Assembly (NCBI GenBank): GCA_035480955.1
Contig: DATIHF010000015.1
Location: 1-9,680, forward strand
Direction: 5' to 3'
DNA: 9,680 nt
DNA from: DATIHF01 sp035480955
GTDB taxonomy: Bacteria > Patescibacteriota > Microgenomatia > Woykebacterales > RBG-16-39-9b
Numbering within the stretch: position 1 is the stretch's first letter; each line of letters starts with the position of its first letter. The notes under the pieces were generated by a model. It searched no databases. It was given only the letters and a program-made list of their open reading frames with translations, and had not been told where the DNA came from. The translations under genes and the position numbers were made by a program. Below are positions 7,801 to 9,680 of the stretch, in pieces.

Positions 7801-8845
7801 CTAAACAGACTGAGAAAAGACCATTTTGATCTGGTGTGACACTCCAAGTTTTTGAAGTCCATTTGAGATGCCCACCACCTAAAGTCCGGTCATCATAAAT
7901 CTTAAAAACCACATTGGTCGTTGCCGTAGTTGGGGTACCGCTAGGGTTAGTTAATCTTCCCTGGAAAGAAAGAATCCGCGGCGGAGTAGCGGCTAGTACC
8001 AAACCTTTTTGCAAGTCAGCTCTTAGGTTTTTGAGATCAACCTTTTTTTCTGGGAAAAGGCTGTGGTAAGTCATGAAACTCACCAGCAAAATTGCTACAG
8101 CAGCCACAGTCCAGTTTGCGTAATCACTCATCGGGTGACCTCGGTAAGCATGCCACCAGCGCGGCCTGGCAATTTTCAAAGCCAGAAAAGGTAGCGCTAA
8201 GCCTGCCACCGCGCTACCTTTCTGAACCGGATTGTTGTCGTAGACGACTTTCTTGCGTTGAAAAGAGAAAAAATCTTTTAGAGAGTAGAGGTAGCGATCG
8301 ATGGAAGACTCAGAAAAGTGTTTAGACCTTAGGTAATTAGTGTATCTATTTATATCAAATCGATTCACCTTGCTTACTTGGCTTGTTTTAAGTTCAGTCT
8401 GCCCTGGTTTTAGCCAGGTGAAAAAGTTTTCTAGATCCTTTTTGTAGTACTTTGATGTAGTTGGACTAGTTCCTTGGGACTGAAGGTGAGTGACGTAGGC
8501 CTCAACTGGATTTGCCTGAGAGTTTATTTGAACCGCTGTCGCGACTGTTGCGGCCTTGATTGGTGAGACTTTAGGTAGTTCGTAGCCTTTGCTTTCTGCC
8601 CAGCTAATAAAGGCTTTTAACGAGTAACTAAAGCGCCTCAGGGTTGAGTCTGAGAACTGACCCCGCAAACTTTGCAGCACTTCACTCAGATCCTCCTGCC
8701 CCAGAGGATCCTCGTGTTTAATTGCCTCAAGAATTTTACGCAAATCAGAAGAGTAATTTTTGATTGTGGAACGTGAAGAATTCCTCGAGGACAAATGCTC
8801 TATAAAAGAGGGAAGAAGATTTTGTAAATCTTTAGAGGTTAGCAT
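1577..8845 (-). CDS. Giant chimeric surface fibre protein with N-terminal recombinase-type core-binding domains
   Basis: This is one open frame of 2422 residues. In order it has two tandem SAM-like core-binding domains of the XerC/D integrase type (about 7-95 and 112-197), a basic aromatic stretch (RPRWWHAYRGH, 227-237), and one transmembrane helix (245-263). The remainder is a Thr/Ser/Gly/Asn-rich fibre: head domain (290-412), tail-fibre-like repeats, Gly-rich repeats (892-1001), CBM-like (1494-1670), dockerin-like (1695-1765), LamG/ConA-like (1915-2207) and a C-terminal cap (2341-2422). The positive charge before the helix predicts a cytoplasmic N terminus and an external fibre. The recombinase catalytic domain (R-H-R-Y) is absent, so it should not recombine DNA. 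The likely role is surface attachment or glycan binding; the role of the cytoplasmic domains is unknown. A second start at M239 would give a fibre with an ordinary signal anchor. No Shine-Dalgarno precedes the first ATG. Confidence 0.88.
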   Translation of the reverse strand: MLTSKDLQNLLPSFIEHLSSRNSSRSTIKNYSSDLRKILEAIKHEDPLGQEDLSEVLQSLRGQFSDSTLRRFSYSLKAFISWAESKGYELPKVSPIKAATVATAVQINSQANPVEAYVTHLQSQGTSPTTSKYYKKDLENFFTWLKPGQTELKTSQVSKVNRFDINRYTNYLRSKHFSESSIDRYLYSLKDFFSFQRKKVVYDNNPVQKGSAVAGLALPFLALKIARPRWWHAYRGHPMSDYANWTVAAVAILLVSFMTYHSLFPEKKVDLKNLRADLQKGLVLAATPPRILSFQGRLTNPSGTPTTATTNVVFKIYDDRTLGGGHLKWTSKTWSVTPDQNGLFSVCLGGQDTSDDCLIDGIADTAIPASLFSDNAALYLGVTIGSDSEAVPRQRIASATYALNSDALDGLDSTSFLRADASSNLLTGNTLQLNDGSTFTVNSSTIGIGNAAGDTVTVNGATTFNTDVDLTFAGTENVAMTSDLAGTVNVISLVATPSSTSGTTQGVFVQQANSANSNGLDVGIKIDNADSDLAIGDGLNFANTGGGGYTNYINSANLIVTGAGVVKAADLTLGLNDSSATISTQDTDENLTIDPNGTGTIFFHGATYGITSSGVLTVAACSGCGAASLTPWTSDVDADGFDLNDLSNILFRETTGAPTGSDVSLFRDNSGDLNLNVLTGKSFNVQVNGSDEYNFSSTALALNGNDITSSGTITIDATSTTIIPDADTFQSNDLTSTGALSLVTGSNSNINLSPNGTGVVALTTATQTGSALGITANSLTTGNGLSISSTSTAGGGSGSSYLINLTRSGSNGNASHTAYGIYSSVTNTGTTSTNYGGYFTASGATTNYPLFLLTTQPASVSGATGTTADKLLGFSASTGGDTTIATTGTGGTGSGIAWTLGNGGVASAATTTSTGGTGGGFAVTAGNGANASVVGNRDSGGTGGAIVLTAGNGGNPSNGTINNDNGYGGNITILAGNSGTGGDGGTGGGGTVSIDSGAGVGVLDSLINIGTTNAKVITIGNNTGSAGITLTTGITGLNATSTRATAAAFSFTDSVLTTGKLASNTFTSALAATGTTTGIQIAATVAGTNAANTYTINSLDLAAIAGSCGGSVTLCRDNAINIASQALAAANQTSTAVNIADQYDATGTHYGICFDCDGTYSDSQSANGINWGNDGNAVTLYRSASGTLASNATAVNFGSAALTVSSCSGCGSGGANTALSNLSSVAINTSLLPASDDSIDLGDNTHRFANIFLGGETIHLGTSTSDEAVLSYTTASNTTLFDNVAAGIINIGTGSNAQSITLGASNSSTALNSTNWSLTTAGIATLGASSASAGQIRLPNNVSIAARNAGGSADITLINSDSSDIINIGNSTAASIKLVSATVETKVNAASGSADAMTLSGTLGIFNGSDTFRGLYLNYTNADHTGSSNTFNGIDIASITGDAQATENAINIGSGWDNQLNATGFKIDGTGNFSGGGSSTNNIFNEVSDTSNTNLVVNPSFEVDTSNWAAVGTMTLAQSATKVYVGSGSMRVSNATATSSDGVETATMAVSQTTNYVGSVYIRNNGQADSFYVALVGDVSGETAGFTATLINDANSGFVRYLVGKKTTTDTTLKLRIKSTASQNFDIYVDAAQVEATNTNNILSATSYADGSMGPGYAWTGTANASSSTRAAGIKYLGAGSTAGPASYFSGPIYFEGGTGDINGDATITNVGDGLGVAGYLAGSKNFSPYQLAQADVNGDGKVSTDDVTIISSLSTNSSSLYELKRTIGNLYGASSTTNFAVKGTQTITGVGTTSSPSINALTLSGTLAVMDGSDTVRGLYLNYTNADHTGSTNVFNGIDIASITGDAEATESAIKIGSGWDSSITTVASSANAVKSFSVKNDAATQINLLEVRDLTGNANNFGSLALADAFVDRQSYWGDEFNVIKSAAGTGCSDASITTSVTTTFQRRGDWFPGPLTSGGAAITQCSAGSGELLTSSISSGTNNGQKCDYRSNSTFTNGSEQIVATGTANRSATCLETNSSTTAQQTIFNTANFPEMTAKVLPSAIGSSSQAVVIGMTNRAAAVDGGMAAGNIGFYFSNCTNPVAGSLACTGSGWTGFVGDGTSPTGAGNTATGCQGTAISTSVYSYLRIETRKATTASTAVEVEFFVDYDTTNGIKEISCGTVTTTAAAFGAGSNGVGVTLQSYTANATAQNLAVDYVRVWQDDSAAIPAPQALGATEVDGNSIPADTIMENNLVDSSLPANQDSVDLPALDSNNPASGRDSKTSSPTPFLKLDEKNNLVATISSGAKFTWQNSAGLAIGWVSDTGEAMFSKVTSLVGDFQKLVFGEAVVKKDAQTAGQATFDSGTTEVTINSDKVKEDSLINLTAINKTNGVHLYIKELKAGESFTVALERNNGDIPEEATASATSAIKFNWLIVNQQ
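2225..3103 (-). other. Domain: LamG/ConA-like lectin or GH16-like fold, residues about 1915-2207
   Basis: The segment begins near YWGDEFNVI (1918-1926) and ends with LAVDYVRVWQDD (to 2207), resembling the 'iDyVRvyq' closing strand of concanavalin A-like lectin/glucanase folds. Internal strands include IGFYFSNC, YLRIETRK and VEVEFFVDYDTTNG. I see no ExDxxE catalytic motif of family GH16, so a binding role is more likely than hydrolysis. Several cysteines could form disulfides. The fold assignment is tentative. Confidence 0.42.
3260..3445 (-). repeat. Internal duplication, copy 2 (residues 1801-1862)
   Basis: The 62 residues from ALTLSGTLAVMDGSDT to IKIGSGWD match residues 1396-1457 at 51 of 62 positions without gaps (counted by hand). 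Many codons differ at third positions, so the duplication is not recent. The shared core is GLYLNYTNADHTGS and NGIDIASITGDA. The partner is at 4475-4660. Confidence 0.9.
3551..3763 (-). other. Domain: dockerin-like calcium-binding pair, residues about 1695-1765
   Basis: Two EF-hand-like loops are separated by about 35 residues. The second is canonical: D1736, N1738, D1740, K1742, S1744, D1747 (DVNGDGKVSTDD) followed by a VTIISSL helix. The first has D1701, N1703, D1705 (DINGDATITNVGD) but its final acidic residue is shifted by one, so it may bind calcium less well. Dockerins pair with cohesin domains; no cohesin is visible here. It may instead be a calcium-stabilised fold within the fibre. 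Confidence 0.65.
3836..4366 (-). other. Domain: CBM4/9-like carbohydrate-binding module, residues about 1494-1670
   Basis: NLVVNPSFEVDTSNW opens the segment, matching the 'N..feg..tgW' start of galactose-binding-like CBM4/9 domains. It continues with a Y-V-G-S-x-S-M-R-V strand, paired beta strands, FDIYVDAAQVEA (the 'iyiDdvq.e' strand) and the ending GYAWTGTANASSSTR common in fibre-associated members. It likely binds a glycan or polymer outside the cell. The ligand cannot be read from sequence. Part of its DNA is much poorer in G+C than flanking parts of the gene. Confidence 0.58.
4475..4660 (-). repeat. Internal duplication, copy 1 (residues 1396-1457)
   Basis: This partner of the 3260-3445 repeat begins AMTLSGTLGIFNGSDT and ends INIGSGWD. 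The CBM-like and dockerin-like domains lie entirely between the two copies, so the repeats frame this cassette. Confidence 0.9.
5843..6172 (-). repeat. Gly-rich tandem repeats, residues 892-1001
   Basis: Units start with a TGG/TGS motif, have a short beta strand ending in (A/L)GNG, and close with GG: TGSGIAWTLGNGG..., TGGGFAVTAGNG..., TGGAIVLTAGNGG..., then a degenerate NITILAGNSG unit. Unit lengths are 25, 25 and 28 residues. The tract ends in a very Gly-rich segment (GTGGDGGTGGGG). The pattern fits a stacked beta or beta-helix-like stalk. On the plus strand it appears as repeated CCACC/CCAGT-rich DNA, which could promote slippage and length change. Confidence 0.7.
7610..7978 (-). other. Domain: fibre head module, residues about 290-412
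   Basis: The segment runs from RILSFQGRLTNPSGTP through NVVFKIYDD, NGLFSVCLGG, LYLGVTIGSD and PRQRIASATYALNSDALDG. This is the recurring 'i.yQGrL.d..G.p...' to 'PRqrl.s.pYA..a' module that usually follows the signal peptide in bacterial surface and tail-fibre-like proteins. Here it follows the membrane anchor by about 25 residues, which supports an extracellular location for everything downstream. Confidence 0.65.
8057..8113 (-). other. Transmembrane signal-anchor helix, residues 245-263
   Basis: WTVAAVAILLVSFMTYHSLF is a single hydrophobic helix preceded by several basic residues (R227, R229, R235) and followed by PEKKVDLKNLRADLQKG. The positive-inside pattern is not perfect, because lysines also follow the helix, but the large secreted-type fibre downstream favours N-in, C-out. 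A second weakly hydrophobic stretch (VAGLALPFLALKI, 213-225) may lie on the membrane surface. Confidence 0.75.
8129..8142 (-). promoter_or_regulatory. Candidate internal ribosome binding site and start codon (M239) in the giant gene
   Basis: On the minus strand GAGGT (8142-8138) sits six bases before an in-frame ATG (8131-8129) that encodes M239, just six residues before the transmembrane helix. Initiation here would give MSDYANWTVAAVAILL..., a classic signal-anchor start without the two recombinase-type domains. No other start in the window shows a comparable Shine-Dalgarno sequence. It could be chance, since the bases also encode RGHP. Confidence 0.4.
8255..8512 (-). other. Domain: second core-binding (SAM-like) domain, residues about 112-197
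   Basis: This repeats the same four-helix pattern: NPVEAYVTHLQSQGTSPTT (112-130), YYKKDLENFFTWL (133-145), 'VSKVNRFDINRYTNYLRSKHFS' split across 157-178, and SIDRYLYSLKDFFSFQRKK (181-199). The order 'di..Y...L...s.sti.R.lsslr.ff.f' is the integrase N-terminal signature. Two copies in a row could embrace DNA as a clamp or act as protein-protein modules; this is inference. Confidence 0.72.
8561..8827 (-). other. Domain: first core-binding (SAM-like) domain, residues about 7-95
   Basis: The segment begins LQNLLPSFIEHLSSRNSS and continues with the typical 'S..Ti.nY..dL..fl' helix (STIKNYSSDLRKILEAI, 26-42). It then has an 'edL' helix and TLRRFSYSLKAFISWAESKG (68-87), matching the 'R.lsalr.F..wl...g' helix of XerC/XerD/phage-integrase N-terminal domains. 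In those enzymes the domain grips DNA around the core site. Here no catalytic domain follows. Confidence 0.72.
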
Positions 8846-8862
8846 GGGCAGGAATGCTAAGT

Positions 8863-8868
8863 TTTATA
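8863..8868 (-). promoter_or_regulatory. Putative -10 element of the giant gene
   Basis: On the minus strand TATAAA occupies 8868-8863, with 17 bases between it and the ATG at 8845. The transcript would start near 8856 with a leader of roughly ten bases. No good -35 hexamer is found at the expected spacing, so an activator may be needed or the promoter may lie elsewhere in this AT-rich region. Confidence 0.35.
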
Positions 8869-8877
8869 ACTTTTTGA

Positions 8878-8895
8878 TAATTAGTTCGCTAATTA
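8878..8895. repeat. Perfect inverted repeat with TTCG loop
   Basis: TAATTAG (8878-8884) and CTAATTA (8889-8895) are perfect seven-base complements around a four-base TTCG loop. It directly touches the next inverted repeat. It sits just upstream of the putative -10 of the giant gene, where an operator would be expected. No T-run follows on either strand, which argues against a terminator. Confidence 0.6.
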
Positions 8896-8914
8896 CGAGA
8901 AGTATAACTTCTCG
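8896..8914. repeat. Perfect inverted repeat CGAGAAGT-ATA-ACTTCTCG
   Basis: Two eight-base arms are separated by three bases. Its centre, AGTATAACT (8901-8909), recurs inverted as AGTTATACT at 8926-8934, and TATAACTT (8903-8910) recurs directly at 8865-8872. Such a cluster of related sites between divergent genes suggests binding sites for a dimeric regulator, perhaps the adjacent PaaX-like protein. That link is inference. Confidence 0.6.
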
Positions 8915-8970
8915 ATAAATCAAGTAGTTATACTAAAATTATAGCTGAAAAAAATTGCCTCTGTCAAACA

Positions 8971-8996
8971 AAAAAGAGTAATAAAGTTACCTTTTT
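8971..8996. other. AT-rich hairpin with one bulge in the divergent intergenic region
   Basis: AAAAAG (8971-8976) pairs with CTTTTT (8991-8996) and GTAA (8978-8981) with TTAC (8987-8990), with A8977 bulged and a five-base loop. On the plus strand it ends in a T-run like a weak terminator, though no gene reads into it from the left. The rest of 8846-9126 is AT-rich with no coding sequence or RNA gene that I can recognise. Confidence 0.3.
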
Positions 8997-9086
8997 ATTT
9001 ATTGCACATCTGAGTTCAAAATAGATCAAAAGTGAAAATTGTTGAAAAAAATCTACAAACTAAAACCATCTATGTAAACAAAAAAC

Positions 9087-9094
9087 ACGATCGT
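9087..9094. promoter_or_regulatory. Palindrome ACGATCGT at the -35 position, possible operator
   Basis: This is a perfect eight-base palindrome in an otherwise A-rich stretch, centred about 36 bases before the PaaX-like start codon. Its position at the expected -35 box would suit autorepression by the gene product. It is short, so a chance occurrence is possible. Confidence 0.3.
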
Positions 9095-9111
9095 ACAAAA
9101 TGATGTAATTG

Positions 9112-9120
9112 TGGTAAGAT
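9112..9120 (+). promoter_or_regulatory. Putative extended -10 promoter of the PaaX-like gene
   Basis: TGG-TAAGAT (9112-9120) fits an extended -10 element (TGnTAnnAT). It lies six bases before the ATG at 9127, so the transcript would begin at or next to the start codon and be leaderless. The -35 area is poor but contains the eight-base palindrome ACGATCGT (9087-9094), which may be an operator that blocks polymerase. Confidence 0.42.
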
Positions 9121-9126
9121 GGTTTT

Positions 9127-9660
9127 ATGACAATTGGTGAGAAGGTTTTGAAGTCAATTGAGTTGGGGACTGATTTGATTTATGAAATCGATAACCTCAA
9201 GTACTTGCCTTACAACCTAATGTGGGGTACCAGTCTGCAAGGTTACTCGCGAAAATCCACCCAAGCGACCTTGAGCCGTTTGGTTAAAGCTGGTTTGGTT
9301 AAGAAGGTGCATCACAAAGAACAAGTTTATCTAGCTTTGACCGAACTGGGTGAAGGTTGGTTGGAAAAGAAGAGTCGCAGAGTTAGTTTAAAGCTCTCTC
9401 CAAAACAACAGAAATGGGACGGCCTTTATCGCTTCGTTTTGTTTGACATTCCTGAGAAAGACAGGTTGCTGCGCGACACTTTGAGAAAGGCACTGCAGGC
9501 TGCTGGAGCAGTCTGTTGGCAAAAAAGTGTTTGGGTGACCAAAGAAAATATTACTCGAGAGCTAGGAGATTTTATCGACCAAAATGGTCTGGAAGACTAC
9601 TGCAGTGTGCTAGAGGTGAAAGAAATCTACAGCCCGAAGCTCATCAAAATGCTTTCATAA
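9127..9660 (+). CDS. PaaX-like winged-helix regulator with Cas2-like domain
   Basis: This 177-residue protein has two parts. Residues 1-85 form a winged helix: recognition helix around RKSTQATLSRLVKAGLVKK (42-60), wing and strand HHKEQVYLALTELG (62-75). Residues 97-170 begin WDGLYRFVLFDIPEKDRLLRDTLRKAL and continue CWQKSVWVT (130-138), the hallmark of the Cas2-like ferredoxin fold in PaaX-family regulators ('W.r.vlFDIPe..r..R..lR..L...G....q.SvWv'). D107 sits where Cas2 has its metal-binding aspartate. There is no CRISPR array or other cas gene nearby, so a transcription regulator is far more likely than a spacer-acquisition protein. It is shorter than classical PaaX, which carries an additional C-terminal region. 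It is transcribed away from the giant gene and may regulate it or itself. The ATG at 9127 is chosen because the winged helix needs the N-terminal residues. Confidence 0.78.
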   Translation: MTIGEKVLKSIELGTDLIYEIDNLKYLPYNLMWGTSLQGYSRKSTQATLSRLVKAGLVKKVHHKEQVYLALTELGEGWLEKKSRRVSLKLSPKQQKWDGLYRFVLFDIPEKDRLLRDTLRKALQAAGAVCWQKSVWVTKENITRELGDFIDQNGLEDYCSVLEVKEIYSPKLIKMLS

Positions 9661-9661
9661 A

Positions 9662-9680
9662 AAAACCTCCCCAGAGTTTT
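9662..9680 (+). terminator. Possible terminator of the PaaX-like gene, cut by the window edge
   Basis: Just after the stop, AAAA-C-CTC (9662-9669) can pair with GAG-TTTT (9674-9680) around a CCCA loop with one bulged C, and the sequence ends in T. This is the expected position for a terminator, but the stem is imperfect and its end lies outside the window. Confidence 0.3.

Noticed and set aside
8255..8845. Active tyrosine recombinase or integrase, hence a mobile element
   Set aside because: Only the core-binding domains are present. No catalytic domain with the R-H-R-Y residues follows, and I see no flanking direct repeats, attachment site or tRNA gene.
9127..9660. Annotation of the last gene as a CRISPR Cas2 nuclease
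   Set aside because: The protein has an N-terminal winged helix, and no repeat-spacer array or other cas gene is visible in the window. The PaaX-like regulator family explains both domains.
86..9660. Alternative genetic code with UGA read as an amino acid, as in some Patescibacteria
   Set aside because: All six genes end in TAA or TAG, which first looked suggestive, but no in-frame TGA occurs even in the 2422-codon gene and ordinary GGN glycine codons are used throughout, so there is no sign of recoding.

Overview
The window looks like a chromosomal piece of a small-genome bacterium of the Candidate Phyla Radiation (Patescibacteria), possibly Microgenomates. This is an inference from gene content and style, not from a marker gene. 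The clues are tightly packed single-domain signalling genes, almost no Shine-Dalgarno sequences, promoter-like elements placed so close to start codons that transcripts would be nearly leaderless, a PaaX/Cas2-like small regulator, and one very large surface fibre protein of the kind often seen in these bacteria.

Region 1 (1-1576, + strand) is a compact four-gene operon: a stand-alone CheY-like response regulator, a 99-residue protein resembling the beta-sandwich of the ATP synthase epsilon subunit, a SpoIIAA/STAS-like protein, and a second stand-alone response regulator. Gaps are +3, -1 and +7 bases. No histidine kinase or output domain is present, so the module must connect to partners elsewhere.

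Region 2 (1577-8845, - strand) is one uninterrupted gene for a 2422-residue protein whose stop codon directly abuts that of the operon. From N to C terminus it carries two tandem tyrosine-recombinase-type core-binding (SAM-like) domains without a catalytic domain, a positively charged stretch and one transmembrane helix, then about 2150 residues of predicted extracellular fibre. The fibre holds a 'FQGRL...PRQR..YA' head domain, tail-fibre-like beta repeats, a Gly-rich repeat tract, a CBM4/9-like domain, a dockerin-like pair of calcium loops, a LamG/ConA-like region and a conserved-looking C-terminal cap. The CBM and dockerin lie between two 62-residue duplicates, and the CBM part is clearly poorer in G+C than its surroundings, which suggests an inserted cassette.

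Region 3 (8846-9126) is an AT-rich divergent intergenic region with two back-to-back perfect hairpins, repeated TATAACT motifs and probable promoters for both flanking genes.

Region 4 (9127-9660, + strand) encodes a PaaX-like winged-helix protein with a Cas2-like second domain. It is a plausible transcription regulator that could control itself and/or the divergent giant gene.

The most unusual element is the giant gene: a cytoplasmic recombinase-like DNA-binding module joined through one membrane helix to a modular, probably carbohydrate-binding surface fibre. It also has a second possible start, preceded by the only good Shine-Dalgarno sequence noticed at a candidate start, which would yield the fibre without the DNA-binding part.
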